Below are positions 20,188-30,959 of a DNA stretch of 64,000 bases, piece after piece. Source of the stretch: Lepus europaeus (lineage: Eukaryota; Chordata; Mammalia; Lagomorpha; Leporidae); the NCBI RefSeq assembly GCF_033115175.1, contig NC_084827.1:180079601-180143600 (forward strand), read 5' to 3'. How positions within the stretch are numbered: position 1 is the stretch's first letter; every line of letters starts with the position of its first letter. The notes beneath the pieces are model-generated. The model was not told where the DNA came from, made no database searches, and saw only the letters and a program-made list of their open reading frames with translations. A program made the position numbers and the translations under genes.

Positions 20188-20689
20188 AGGTGCCTGCAGG
20201 GTGGGGAGGGTGCTGGGCTCCTGCTGCCTCTTGGCTGTGGAGCCTCAGCAGTGGGACTCGACTTCTCCGAGCCTGGCTTTCCCATGTGCCATGGCCTGGA
20301 CCTGGAGTAGCCCTCGGGCAACAGTGGGGAAGAGCGGCTCTCGGCTGTGCTGTGGCTTCCTCCCCTCCTGCTCTCTGCAAGGCTGCACCCAGGGCTCACA
20401 GCTGTGGCTCGAGAGCCTGTTCTCCTCCCTGAGGCCTCAGCCCACCACTCGTGAGCTCAGAATCCAGTTTCCCACCAGCCTGTGGTCTACACCTTCGACG
20501 CCCACTCGCCTCAGCCCAGCCATTGGAGGCCTTCCATGGAAGGAAGGGTTGGGGGAGGTCTACACTGGCCCTGTCGGAGGCCCCACTCCTGTGAGGGCCA
20601 CGGGGTGGGGCTGCCACTCGCCTCCTTCACACACCTGGGTCTCGGCCTTGGAACTCTGGTGGTCCCATCTGCAAAGGCCCCACAGGTGG
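20188..20689. other. Unique DNA after the minisatellite
   Basis: GC-rich unique sequence. The frames here run out of the minisatellite and have no domain content. Confidence 0.4.
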
Positions 20690-20790
20690 CTCAGAGGAAT
20701 CCTGCGTTTCAGGACGAGGAAACGAAGGTTTGAGAGGAGACTGCCAGGTTCAGGCCACCGGTAGTGGCAGAGCCCAGGTGGGAAGCCGCT
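20690..20790 (+). mobile_element. MIR fragment
   Basis: The core-like string TTTCAGGACGAGGAAACG, then GAGGTTTGAGAGG-like and TAGTGGCAGAGCCCAGG, matches the conserved middle of MIR (ACAGATGAGGAAACTGAGGC ... AGTGGCAGAGCC). Short and diverged. Confidence 0.6.
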
Positions 20791-20871
20791 GGCCTTTTCT
20801 GTTAGACTTCTTTCCTTCCCACTACCCCACCCATCTCAGAGGCCACTGTCCAGGTATTGGAAGATGAGCCT

Positions 20872-20958
20872 TCTGTGGTGGGAGCCAGGCTCAGTTAACT
20901 TCTGTGATGGGAGCAGGGCTCAGTTAACTTCTGTGGTGGGAGCAGGGATCAGTTAACT
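20872..20958. repeat. Short tandem repeat, 29-bp unit, 3 copies
   Basis: Three nearly identical 29-bp units (TCTGTGGTGGGAGC then AGGCTCAGTTAACT). They contain GTTAAC palindromes. Confidence 0.9.
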
Positions 20959-21049
20959 TGCATCTGGTATTTGATTCCTCCTGGAGGAGACCCCTCTCCA
21001 GGTAGAGGGATGACTGACATGAGGAGCAGTGAAATGAACCCACATGCCA

Positions 21050-21565
21050 CGGCATGCCTGGTGTGACCTGGGGAGCAGTGGGTACAGCCCACATGCCACA
21101 GTGTGCCTGCTGTGACATGGGAAGTAGTTGACAGCCCACGTGCCAGCATGGCCTGGGGAGCAATGCACACAGCGCACATACCACAGTGTGCCTGCTGTGA
21201 CATGGGAAGAAGTTGGCACAGCTCACGTACCACAGTGTGGCCTGGGGAGCGATGCACACAGGTCACGTGCCACAGTGTAGCCTGGGGAGCAGTGGACACA
21301 GCCCACATACCACAGTGTGCCTGCTGTGACATGGGAAGCAGTTGGCACAGCCCACGTGCCATAGCGTGGCCTGGTGAGCAGTGGACACAGCCCACGTACC
21401 ACAGCGTGGCCTGGCGAGCAGTGGACACAGCCCACGTACCACAGCGTGGCCTGGGGAGCGATGCACACAGGTCACGTGCCATGCCGTGGTCTGGGGAGCA
21501 GTACACACAGCCCACATGCCACAGCGTAGCCTGGCGAGCAGTGGACACAGCCCACATGCTACAGT
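21050..21565. repeat. Minisatellite, 40-48 bp units, about 12-13 copies
   Basis: Two unit types alternate. The 40-bp type has GTGGCCTGGGGAGCAGTGG followed by ACACAGCCCACGTACCACA. The 48-bp type has TGCCTGCTGTGACATGGGA and AGCAGTTGGCACAGCCCAC. Several units carry CACGTG at their centre and others CACATG or CACGTA. The minus strand stays open over long stretches, which explains the Cys/His-rich spurious frames. It lies in ASB18 intron 1. Confidence 0.93.
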
Positions 21566-21664
21566 GTATCCAGCACCGAGACGTGTGTGGGAACTCTGAC
21601 ATCCGCCAGGGGACCCCATTTGCTGCACTGCACAGGCCATCGTGTGCCTCCCCTCTCCTTCCCC

Positions 21665-22085
21665 ACCACTCCGTGCTGTGGGATCTCTTAATAAAAACCC
21701 AATTAGTCTTTCTTTAACTTTCCTTCAGATGCTTAAATACCATTACCCCAAACACAACATCATGCCTCTATTTTTCTATTTCAATCAGGAATTCAAGTAG
21801 CAACTTGACTTGTATATATCAGCCGCGAAATCACAGGATGCTGGCATCCTTAATAATAGCAATTAGTAATCAGTTGTTTCTTAAGTAGTTTGATTGCACC
21901 AGTTACCCAATTGTACCGTGGATGCATTTGGGGGGCACAATGGGCCCCAGCACCCCTCTCCCAGCCACTCCCCCCACCCCCGTGTTATCAGTGGCGTGTG
22001 CACCAATTAGTATTGAAGGAGCCAAGGACAAACAATGCCGTTGTCGCGAATATGAAGTAGGAGAGGCCTGGCTTCAGCAGGAGGA
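21665..22085. promoter_or_regulatory. Candidate conserved non-coding block D
   Basis: A roughly 420-bp, largely AT-rich unique segment. It includes TTAATAAAAACCCAATTAG, CTTAATAATAGCAATTAGTA, AGTTGTTTCTTAAGTAGTTT and CACCAATTAGTATTGAAGG. Several ATTAG/CAATTAG homeodomain cores occur. No repeat signature is seen. Confidence 0.35.
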
Positions 22086-23789
22086 AGAATGAAATCTCTC
22101 TCTGCAGAGCAGCGCATCCCAGAAGCATCCATTGGATCGCACCTTGTACCCACCCAGCAGAGGAGCATGGCCAACCCGTGCCGATCCGCGCACCCAGAGT
22201 TCCGGCTTCTCCTTGGGGCCACGGCCCCTCGCTGGGCACAAGCAGGTGTTGGCCAGGGTTCTTGCCCCGAGCAGGTTCTACGTGAGTTTGAAATAACCAG
22301 TGGGGACGTGAAGGCCAGCCCAGGAAGGCCACTGCTGGGCCCTGGGCGTGGCTGGGGTCACGTGCTGGGAGATGGGGGGGGCCCTGCATGAGGTCATTGA
22401 GGGTGCTGCTCTCGGCTCCAAGGCAGCAAGTTGCTGTAGAGAGAGCACAGCTGGCCTCTACCCCCTCGGGCTTCCTGGCTCTCCCTCCCTCGTGCACTCC
22501 CACCATGATGTGTCCCTTGTGGCACAGCCGACGGGCCCTCACCAGGGCCACCCGACCTTGGGCTATCTCCTGCCTGGCGCACCTCTGCTCATGAGAAAGT
22601 GTCCAGCGTTAGGTGTTTCGGTAAGGGGCGGAGACAGCCGTGCGTGCTGGCGGCCACGGAGCCTTCTCCAGCCAGCAGGACCTCTGGCCTGGGGAGGAGA
22701 GGCGGCTTTGCTGAGGTCGCACAGCCCACTGGTGGCAGGGCCAAGCTTGGCTCCGTCTACCGCTGCGTGGCCCCTGCTTCTCTGTGGTGCGAGTCCCCGG
22801 GAGGGAGCTGTGTGTTGTCCCTTGCAGAGGCTGGGTCACGGGCATAGTCACGGGCACAGTCCTCTATCCGCTGTCCCGGCTGGGGACATGGCCCTCCACT
22901 CCTCGCCAGAGCCCCCAGACCCCTCGCGGACCCCACAGCCGGGCTTACCCCCTTCCTGTCTCCCACCCAGGAAATACCTTCCAGCCCCTCCTACCTGGGA
23001 CTCATAGCTCCCCCTCCTCCAGACCCCAAACGCCAGTCTCTCCGCGGGGCTCCCCCCTCCCTGGGGACAAGGTCACCGGGAACAGGCTGTACACGTTCAT
23101 GTAGTGACGGCCGGGGCCCCTGAGCAGACCCCAGCCCCTCAAACCCCGCCATTGGGTGGGGAAGGTACAGTAGACTGGCCGGGCAAGGGCATGGCAGAAA
23201 CTTCCAGACACAAGCAGTTTTGCTTTCAAGCAACGTGAGGCGGACAGCTGGGGCATTTCAGGGCCACTTTAACTCCAAGATCCCAAACACGCAGCTCCTC
23301 AGGGGCCTGGGGCAGGTTTGCACAAGGGGAGGGAAGTCGGCTGCTCCAACCCCAATCTCAGCAGAGAGTGGACGGAAGAGAGGTTGGGAGGCCAGGAGAG
23401 CCGGCTGCCGGTGCCAGTGACCGCGGCTGTGGCATCAGGTGAAGGGGCCAGCGAGGGGACAGGAGCTGCCGGTCAGGACCTGAGCTGCCCCCCAAGGTGG
23501 GGAGGCTTCCCAGGGAGCAACCACCCTGCCTTCCCTTCTCCTTCCAGCACCTCCCATTTGCGGGACCCTCGAGGGTGGGGGCGGATTAGTGCCACTGTGG
23601 GACAGGCATGGGGCATGGCGCCCAGCTGGGCTGGACAATGCCAATCAAATTGCCCTTTGTGATTCTAAACTCCGCCCCCTCCCACCCCCCGGAGCAACCT
23701 CCTGGGGGATGGGGTGCACCCATCCTGGACAGCAGTTCCTGCATTTTGAGCTGTGAGTTTAGGAAGGCAAGGCCAAGAAGAAACAGGGG
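22086..23789. other. Intron 1 unique DNA with one MIR-like core
   Basis: GC-rich, no gene. Positions 22695-22750 (GCTGAGGTCGCACAGCCCA, TGGTGGCAGGGCC) resemble a MIR core fragment. Confidence 0.4.
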
Positions 23790-24016
23790 ATGGGGCCGGC
23801 GTTGTGGCGTGCTGGGTTAGCAGCGAAAATACTTGGCCCCTGCACCCACCTGGGAGACCTGGAAGAAGCTCCTGGCTCCTCGCTTCAGCCTGGCCCAGTC
23901 CTAGACATTGTGGCCATTTGGTGAGTGGACCAGAGGATGGAGATCTCTCTTTCCCTCTTTGTTTCTCTCTCTGTGTCACTCAGCCTTTCAAATACATATG
24001 CTGAATCTTTTAAAAA
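23790..24016 (+). mobile_element. CSINE with internal deletion
   Basis: It begins GGGGCCGGCGTTGTGGCG with a good A-box region. After TTAGCAGCGAAAATA it jumps to CTTGGCCCCTGCACCCACC, so about 100 bp of the middle, including the B-box, are missing. The rest runs to a CTTTCAAATACATATG tail. Confidence 0.85.
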
Positions 24017-25519
24017 GCACAGCAGCAGGGACATTTCCCCTCAAAGCAGCTTTGCTGAAGTCCCCACTGGGGCTGCTCGGGAAGCTCCCACAAGCTTCAA
24101 GGGCTGCAGGGGCAGATCCGCCCCCCTCCCCGCTGGAAGCCCCGTTCATCACCTGGAAAGTTCCACGCCCACACACTGATGTCCCATTCGTGTCTCAGAT
24201 CTGTGCTCCCCAGCACGTGTGTGTTCGTGCATGCATGTACATGTGTTATACATGTGAGCATGCCCATGTGTGCCTGTGTGTGTATGTATTGCAGGTGTGG
24301 GGATCGAGTCCTCCTGGTGGGTGTGGGGGAGCCCTCTGTCGCTCGGGCGCCCAGGCTGACGTTGTGGGGTGCATATCCGACCAGCTTGAAGCAGCACACG
24401 GTGATGCAAAGCAAACCACACGTCTGGAAAACACTTGCAGTGACTACGTGTGAGTGGTGGTGAGGATGTTACGAGATGTCTCGCGCAACGACAAACAAGA
24501 CTGGAAGAGTAGGGACAGACTGCCTGCCGACCCAGATGGAGGCGCCCCAGGCAAAGAGGCCAATGGAGAGAAGCCAAACCCCGGGGGTGGCCCCTGACCC
24601 TAGCCAGGAAAGAAGGGGTGGTGAGGAATCCCCAGTGTGAGCACCAGCGCCTGCTGCTGGTGGTGCCCGGTACTGCAGGTCCCTCGCAGTTGGGATGGGC
24701 TGTGAAACTTGGCAATGAACCTCAGACAGCTTTGTCTCTTTGTTCCAGTAGTGCTGCTCCCAGGGGTTTTTCTGAAGGATGGAATCCCCAGTGAGGCAGA
24801 GCCATGGCGAATGCTGAGAGAGACGTTCACCGCAGCGCTGCCATAGGGACAAGCACGTACACAGACGCTCCTCCGGAGTGCTCAGTGAGCCACACCTCCG
24901 GTCACGGGAGGGGCCGAGATCCCTGTGAGACTTTTTTTTTCAGAGGTCAAGAGAGCAGAACGCAAATTATGGCTATGATGTGATTGTAATGGGAGAAATT
25001 TTCCCACGCCAAAGGACAAGCCTGGAGATCCACAGACGCTGTGATGGTGGTACAAGGATTACTTTTTGTCTTCAAAACCGTTTTGTGTTGTGCCACGCCT
25101 GCTGCTTATGTAGCACATGCACACACGCACACACACGTGCACATGCACACACATGTGCACACGCACACAGTACATGGGAAAGTTGTCAGACTCAAAGTGG
25201 AATACACGTGTCAAGCGCTAACAAAATAAACAAGAAAGCCAGCAGGTGCCGAGGGAGGTGGCCTGACACCAGAACTGGCACCGGAGACTCTGCCCGGAAA
25301 ATGCTCCAGCAAGGCCCGCGGCCAGCCACCTGCTGTCCACCTGCAGTCGGCACCAGCCTTGTTACCGACCCCCGGGGCATGGATTAGCGCCTCAACTCCA
25401 TTTTATCTCTAACCTTCTCCCTGTCACAACCTGCGATACCCACACAGGTCACCACGCGGGGGTCTTCCCATGGCAACGTGCTTTCCCAAGGGAGTCCATT
25501 CTTGGCAGAACCTCTCCAG
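24017..25519. other. Intron 1 unique DNA with TG and CA microsatellites
   Basis: TG-rich stretch at about 24205-24300 and a CA/ACACGTGCAC repeat at about 25110-25170. No exon is supported. Confidence 0.45.
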
Positions 25520-25790
25520 TGCTAATTAGGTGGCATAGATGATAGATTGATAGACGATTGACACATAAATAGTTGATGGATGGATAGATGATGGATTATA
25601 GATAAATGATAGGTGACAGGTGTAGATCAGGATAGACAGGTGATAGATGTTAGATAACAGATGCTATAGAAAGATGACAGCTATTTGATAGATCATAGAT
25701 AGATGATAGCTGTGACAGGTGATGATGATAGACGATAGATGATGGATGATTGACAGGTGACAGATAGATGATGGACAGGTGAGTAAGCTA
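25520..25790. repeat. Degenerate GATA/GATAGATG tetranucleotide array
   Basis: About 270 bp of imperfect GATA, GATG and GACAGGTGATAGAT units. It lies only about 100 bp 3' of the exon 1 donor in the sense direction of ASB18. Confidence 0.9.
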
Positions 25791-25887
25791 TCTGAGTGCA
25801 CCCCATCTGCCTTTCCTACTGCCGTCTACGGCAATGCCCCTCCCCCCACGTGGCTTCCTCCCGGAAGCCAGCGCCCAACCCGAGTAC

Positions 25888-26092
25888 CTAGCAGTGCGCT
25901 GGGGGGCAGCTGCGCGTCGGGTTCCTTCATCCAGTCGTCGTTGGCCAGCTCCAGCACGGCGTCCACGGGCTCCACCTCCACGCAGATCAGCTCCCGGACT
26001 CGCTCCTCATCCCGGGCCTCCAGCGCCGCCTTTAATCTCTGCACCAAGTCGCAGCCGAGTGGGAAGTCAGGGAGGGACTCAGAGCCGGACAT
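25888..26092 (-). CDS. ASB18: ASB18 coding exon 1 (start codon to first donor)
   Basis: First coding exon of ankyrin repeat and SOCS box protein 18. ASB proteins recruit substrates to a Cullin-5/Elongin BC ubiquitin ligase; the family is known for this, and the SOCS box itself is not in the window. The exon encodes 68 residues plus one base, beginning [16 protein letters not shown] and including the acidic/helical stretch [11 protein letters not shown] and the signature [18 protein letters not shown], which I recognise as the ASB18 N-terminus. The ATG at 26092 lies in a near-perfect Kozak context (GCCACCATGT), which decides the start. The exon ends at a good donor (CTAG|GTACTC), leaving phase 1. 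Beyond the donor the frame reads on for 20 codons into non-homologous sequence, so that part is intron. No in-frame stop or frameshift is present. The transcription start and 5' UTR boundary cannot be placed. Confidence 0.93.
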
Positions 26093-26300
26093 GGTGGCTG
26101 GTCTGCCCGGGAGCAGCCTGCCTGCTCTCCCACAGCAGGTCCAGGGTTAGCAGCTGTCCCCAGGGCGCTGTGTACACGGCCAGAAATAGCAGAAAGACAG
26201 TGATAGGTCACGGGGCGGGCCTGTCCTCCTAAGAACTGGACGCGCCTGGACCTCAGCAGGACGGAGCGGAGCCGGGCTTCCCGCACGCAGAGCTGGGTGG
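26093..26300 (-). promoter_or_regulatory. Region immediately 5' of the ASB18 start codon (5' UTR / proximal promoter candidate)
   Basis: Upstream of the ATG the sequence is moderately GC-rich with no recognisable repeat until the SINE at 26448. A palindromic E-box CAGCTG lies at 26151-26156, the class bound by myogenic bHLH factors. A weak MEF2-like A/T core (GCTATTTCTG on the minus strand) lies at 26181-26190. ASB18 is generally regarded as a muscle/heart-expressed gene, so muscle-type sites would make sense, but this is inference from short motifs. No TATA box is evident, and I cannot locate the transcription start. Confidence 0.3.
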
Positions 26301-26447
26301 CCGGTCTCAGCAGACGGAAGCGTGGCATAGCTGAGGCCTCTGTACCCCCAGCAGGCGGCCTCGGGCTCAGAGCACACAGGTCCCTGGGCCGTGCAGGGCA
26401 GAGTCCCCGGGGACGGCTTCTGTGTCCTGGGGCTGGGCTGGGATCTC

Positions 26448-26822
26448 TCTCTCTTTTTTTTTAAGATTTATTTATTAAGTCAGAGTAACTCAGAAAGAGA
26501 AGGAGAGGCAGAGAGAGAGAGAGAGAGGGAGAGAGAGAGAGGGAGACAGGGAGGTCTTCCATCCACTGGTGGTTCACTCCCCAGTTGGCCGCAATGGCTG
26601 GAGCTGCGTTGATCCAAAGCCAGGAGTCGGGAGCCAGGTGCTTCCTCCCGGTCTCCCACATGGGTGCAGGGGCCCAAGTACTTGGGTTATCTTCCACTGC
26701 TTTCCCAGGCCATAGCAGAGAGCTGGATGGGAAGTGGAGCAGCTGGGACTAGAACCGGCACCCACAGGGATGCCAACATGGCAGGTGGCGGCTTAACCTG
26801 CGACGCCACAGTGCTGGCCCCT
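26448..26822 (-). mobile_element. Full-length CSINE, reverse orientation, just 5' of ASB18
   Basis: Reverse tail TTTTTTTTAAGATTTATTTA, an expanded (GAGAGA)n of about 45 bp, GGTCTTCCATCCACTGG, TAGAACCGGCACCCACAGGG and a closing CGACGCCACAGTGCTGGCCC. It is the nearest transposon to the ASB18 start (about 350 bp upstream of the ATG). Confidence 0.9.
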
Positions 26823-27955
26823 GGGATGGGCTTTCTCGGTGATGTCTGTCTCCAGGGTTCCGGCACTGTGGTTCCAGAAGTTTCCATGCGTGTGCCGCAG
26901 GGTTTCACAGGCCTCCTGCTCTGCACCCTGGTCGGGCCCTTTGTCCTCCTCCTCCTCTTCCCTCTCCCCGCCTCACTGGCCCTGCCCCCCATGTCTTTGA
27001 GAGGTGCTGTCTGCAGGACGCTGACCTTGGAAGAGGCTGGGGAAAGGGCAGTGGGGGCGGCCGCGCCCGGTCTGCTGCAGGCGAGGCTGGGACAGAGCGG
27101 GAGGACGCCTGCGGCCCGTTCTGTGGATCCTGGACTTGACGAGTCTCCACAGCCAGGCGAGCCAGCTCCGTGCGATCCATCTCTCTCTGTTTCTCTGGAG
27201 GACCGACCTGTGCGCCCTGTTCCCCTGCGCTCCTGGCTATGGCTTTGCAGGCTCCGCCCCAGGACGCTGCCCCTCCTACCCTCCAGCCCAACAGAGCCCC
27301 AGCCCCTGGGAAGGAGTCACCTTGACTCAGGTTAGCACATCAGCCCTGGGCTCCTTTGCTGGCTATTCGACATCCCAGCCTCCCTTGCTACTGGGTTCTG
27401 GCCAGTGAGAGCAGGTGTGGTCTGGGAGGTCGTTTACTTTCCTAATCAAAGAGGACAGAAAGGGCTAGCACCTCCTTTTCCCTTCTTCCTTCCTTGGACA
27501 TGGACATGATGTCTGGAGCTGTGGCAGCTGTGTCAGCCATGAGGCAGTAGACATGACATAAAGGACCAGTACACCAAGAGTGGGAACAGAAGAAGGCGAG
27601 GGGCCGGGAGAGGACGTTCGTGAACCTCAGCGGCAGCTCAGGGCTGCCAGCCGCCAGACTCTCGTTCTTATTCCTTCGGCATGGTTGGGGGGTTCTTAGC
27701 AGCTGGTAGCTGAAGGCACTCGTGGTTGATGCAGGCCGTGTGCTCGCTCTGCCCTGAGTCGAGGAGGGGTCCTGGCTTTGTCCGGAGAGCAGCAGGGGCG
27801 TCTCAGGCCGTGGTGAGGAGCAGGCGTTAAGCCCTGCACGCCTCCCTGCTTTTGGCAATGTCGCCTCTCTGCTACGAAACTTGACAAGGGCGGTGAGACG
27901 CAGCCCTCGTGCGGCAGCCAGGACGCCGGAGCCGCGGAACAGGCTTTCGCTCTCG
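26823..27955. other. Intergenic unique DNA 5' of ASB18
   Basis: GC-rich to mixed unique sequence. No exon or repeat can be supported. Confidence 0.4.
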
Positions 27956-28135
27956 CTCGCTCGTCCTAATTACCGAGTTATCTGCTGGGTGTGTAATCAG
28001 TGGCACATGCACTATGCTAATTAGGCCGGCTAATTTTGTTACAATGTAATTCTTCATCAACCCTGCGATGTATAAATTAGGAACTGAAATGTAACTAACA
28101 CAAATTATATTTAAGGCAACATGAATTTCTGTATT
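27956..28135. promoter_or_regulatory. Candidate conserved non-coding block E (multiple TAATTA cores)
   Basis: An AT-rich block 1.9 kb upstream of the ASB18 start with CCTAATTACCGAGTTATCTG, TGCTAATTAGGCCGGCTAAT, TTGTTACAATGTAATTC and TATAAATTAGGAACTG. Homeodomain-type sites are dense. It is repeat-free and sharply bounded by GC-rich DNA. Confidence 0.4.
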
Positions 28136-28354
28136 TTGGCACGGAATCGTCTCTTCTCTGTTTCTTTACCTCTCTTTGCGATTAGCTGGGGTGGCCCCAG
28201 CCTGCCCGCCCCCCGTCTCCACCCGGCGCCTCCCTGGAGGAGGCGGGAACCCGGGACAGACAACGCCCGCTCTCAGGACTCCGATGGAGGACTTTGGCCT
28301 TGCGATTAAGCCATCGCACGATGGCGGGCAGAGCCGGGCTGTCTCTGACTCGGA

Positions 28355-28660
28355 GAAGGTCACCTCGTGGTGCGGTGGCTCGGCGGCCGCCCACCCGGGA
28401 CGCCGGCAGCCGGTATCCGAGCGCCACTCTGAGTCCTGGCGCTGCACTGCCCATCCAGCTCCCTGCTGCTGTGCCTGGGAAAGCAGCGGAGCCGGCCCAG
28501 GTTCCTGCGGCAGCCCCAGCCGTGCGGTCATTTGGGGGCTGAAGCAGTGGTGGAAGACCCTCCCCCTCCCCCTCCTCTTCCTCCTCTTCCTCCTCTTCTC
28601 TTCCTCTTCCTCCTCCTCTCTCTTTCCCTTTCAAAGAAATAAAATAAACCTTTTTAACAG
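28355..28660 (+). mobile_element. C-SINE with expanded CTC/CTT tract
   Basis: A GC-rich, diverged C-SINE: GGTGCGGTGGCTCGGCGGCC head, GAGTCCTGGCGCTGCACTGC, TGTGCCTGGGAAAGCAGCGG, GGTGGAAGACCCTCCCCC. It is followed by a (TCCTCCTCT)n tract to 28630 and a CAAAGAAATAAAATAAAC tail. Confidence 0.8.
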
Positions 28661-29122
28661 CTGGCTTCATCATCCCACGTCATTTTGAGGTACTCCTTGG
28701 ACGGTGCGGTCACTCCCATGTTTCCGGTGGTGCCCTGGACGCGACTCCCATCAGCTGTGTGTACAGACGTGTCTGGACAAGATCTAAAGACACGGAGGAC
28801 CCACGTCTCAGCTGGAACTTTCTCTCTCACTCGAGTCTGCGTCCCACGAGGCCAGGCTGGTGCGGGGGCTCGGGGGCCTGCCTGGAGGCAGCGCCGGCCC
28901 TGGGACTTTGCCCTGGCAAGACTTGCAGTTTTGGACATTTTTGCAGCAAAATAAAAATGCTGATGAGTAAGTGGCTGTGGCTCGGGTCTCAATTCTCAGG
29001 GCGCAGCAACCTGACTCAGCGGCCGGGGGAGGGCGGGTCCCGGGGCACAGGGACCCCCGTGAGCTCAGGAGCGGGCACACTCTGCACCTGGGCAGATGGC
29101 CGCCAGGTGGCCAGGACGACCT

Positions 29123-29210
29123 TCTGTGAGACGCTCTCTGGGCCTCTGTGAGATGCTCTCTGGGCCTCTGTGAGATGCTCTCTGGGCCTCTGTGAGACGC
29201 TCTCTGGGCC
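29123..29210. repeat. Tandem repeat, 22-bp unit, 4 copies
   Basis: Four units of TCTGTGAGACGCTCTCTGGG+CC, with one T/C variant (GAGATGC versus GAGACGC). Located just 5' of a SINE. Confidence 0.93.
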
Positions 29211-29241
29211 TTTCCTCCTCCTCCTCTCCCTCCCCCTCCTT

Positions 29242-29562
29242 TAAAGATTTGTTTATTTAATTGAAAGTCTGAGTTACAGAGAGAGAGAGAGAGAGAGCAA
29301 GCGAGAGAGGTCTTCCATCTGCTCGTTCACTTCCCCAATAGATGCAGTGGCCAGGGCAGGGCCAGGCTGAAGCCAGGAGCCAGGAGCTTCTTCCAAGTCT
29401 CCCACGTGGGTGCAGGGATCCAAGCACTTGGGCCATCTTCCACTGCTTTCCCAGGTGCATTAGCAGGGAGCTGGATCTGAAGTGGAGCAGCCAGGACTCG
29501 ACCCAGTGCCATGTGGGATGCCGGGTAGTGGGTTCACCTGCTGTGCCACAGCACCGACCCCA
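29242..29562 (-). mobile_element. CSINE, reverse orientation
   Basis: AAAGATTTGTTTATTTAATTG, GAGAGAGAG tract, GGTCTTCCATCTGCTCGTTC, CAAGCACTTGGGCCATC, and a closing GCTGTGCCACAGCACCGACC. Near full length. Confidence 0.88.
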
Positions 29563-30129
29563 GACTCACTTCTGAGCCGGAACTGTCCCTGCCGTGCCAC
29601 AGGCCTGGAGAGCTGCCCTCATACGCGCTCTTGGGTCAGTGCCACGCCCAGGCTGGCCACCGCTCAGGGCTGCATGGGCTCCTGTCTGGTCCTCACCGGT
29701 CCCTCTTCTCTCTCTGGTTTTTGTTCAGGTGGGCTGCAGTGGAAAGAGAGGAAGAAAAATAGGAGTCTGGGTATTTAAAAAACCCTGCTGCAAAGAGGGC
29801 TCCAAAACCAGATGGCGAGAGGGAGGCAGTGCAGCAGGAATCGGGCGGGAGGCTCGTGGTGGGAGAGCTCACCGAGAGGGGCCGGGCAGAACCCGCGGGG
29901 AGCCCCCAGCCTGCTAAGAAGCGGCAGCCGCATCGCCCACTGTCGTACGAGAACGCGTAGCCACCGTCTTCTCAAACACGCACCCCGTTTGCTGTTGTAC
30001 GAGCATTTCTTCATCTCCAGAGAAACACATTTCTGTTTCATGGTCACAAGTAGCCAGGATGCAAACATAGCAGCGCCCTTAGGAAAAGCAGAAGCCATCG
30101 TCCACCTTGCATGTTAAAAGCAAAAAGGG
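29563..30129. other. Intergenic DNA, no element recognised
   Basis: Unique sequence; no exon supported. Confidence 0.35.
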
Positions 30130-30470
30130 AGGGACAGCACTGTGGTGTAGTGGGTTAAGGCCCCAGCCTGCAGTGCCGGCATCCCATATGGGCACCGGTT
30201 CAAGTCCTGGCTGTTCCACTTCCCATCCAGCTCTCTGCGATGGCCTGGGGAAGCAGTAGAAGATGGCCCAAGTGCTTGGGCCCCTGCACCCATGTGGGAG
30301 ACCCAGAGGAAGCTCCTGGCTCCTGGCTTTGGATTGGCCCAGGTCTGGACGTTGCGAGCATCTGGGGAGTGAACCAGCGGAGGGAACACCTTTCTCTCTC
30401 TCAGGCTCTGCTTCACTCTGTAACTCTGTCAAATAAATAAAGTGATTCTTTTTAAAAAATAATTCTTTTT
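30130..30470 (+). mobile_element. Full-length CSINE
   Basis: Head GGGACAGCACTGTGGTGTAG, B-box GGTTCAAGTCC, CCCAAGTGCTTGGGCCCC, GCATCTGGGGAGTGAACCAG, CTCTCTCTC and tail CAAATAAATAAAGTG. Low divergence. Confidence 0.9.
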
Positions 30471-30479
30471 TTAAAAAAG

Positions 30480-30900
30480 GGTTGTTATCAGTGACTCATA
30501 GGTTATAGGAAAAACCCAATCAATGGTCAGGTTTTTAATTTCAGAGAAAAGACAGGTAAAATGCTGCATCTGACGTGGCGAGAGGCAGCCCAGGTTGTCT
30601 TCAGAAGAAAATTCACAGCCTTAAATGAGTTTCGTTTGAAGCAAGAAGGACGGGAAATGAAAGAACCGAGCATCCACCTCAGCGACAGAAAAGAACAGCA
30701 AATACAAGCCTGGGAAAGCGAGGTCGTGGAGCTAACGCGCTCGGGAGCGTGAGATGGACGGAAAGCCGGCTGCCTGATTGAGAAGTCAGCATCACGTTGA
30801 CAACAAATGGGGACAAAATCTAAGGCGATAAAAACCAGAATAACAGACAACAGGGAAAAGAGGCTCTAACTGGACAAAGAGTAGCGTTTTAAGTCTTTAA
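30480..30900 (+). mobile_element. L1 ORF2 fragment (pre-RT region)
   Basis: A decayed frame reads WREAAQVVFRRKFTALNEF, the WxxAKxVLRGKFIALN-type segment of L1 ORF2 preceding the RT. A collinear RT-region piece continues at 31775-32010 (AACCCACATCACGATGGACG ... CACGGTCAAGAACAAAGCAG). The 22-bp minisatellite and a SINE lie between them. Confidence 0.65.
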
Positions 30901-30959
30901 GAAAACAGCAACAGTAACAGACAGACGCGGTCGGCAGGTGACAGACGGAAGGGCACGGG

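Noticed and set aside
18520..20399. Three overlapping minus-strand ORFs of 468-551 residues
   Set aside because: They are three frame readings of a 20-bp stop-free minisatellite. The identical 20-residue period in every frame shows no coding selection.
18991..21565. Direct-repeat arrays as CRISPR
   Set aside because: Units are contiguous with no unique spacers, and the DNA is mammalian.
20949..21717. Cys/His-rich ORFs resembling zinc-binding repeats
   Set aside because: The Cys/His pattern (CAVCTAPQ, CGLCPLL) comes from a 40-48 bp DNA repeat and occurs in more than one frame; spacing does not fit a zinc finger.
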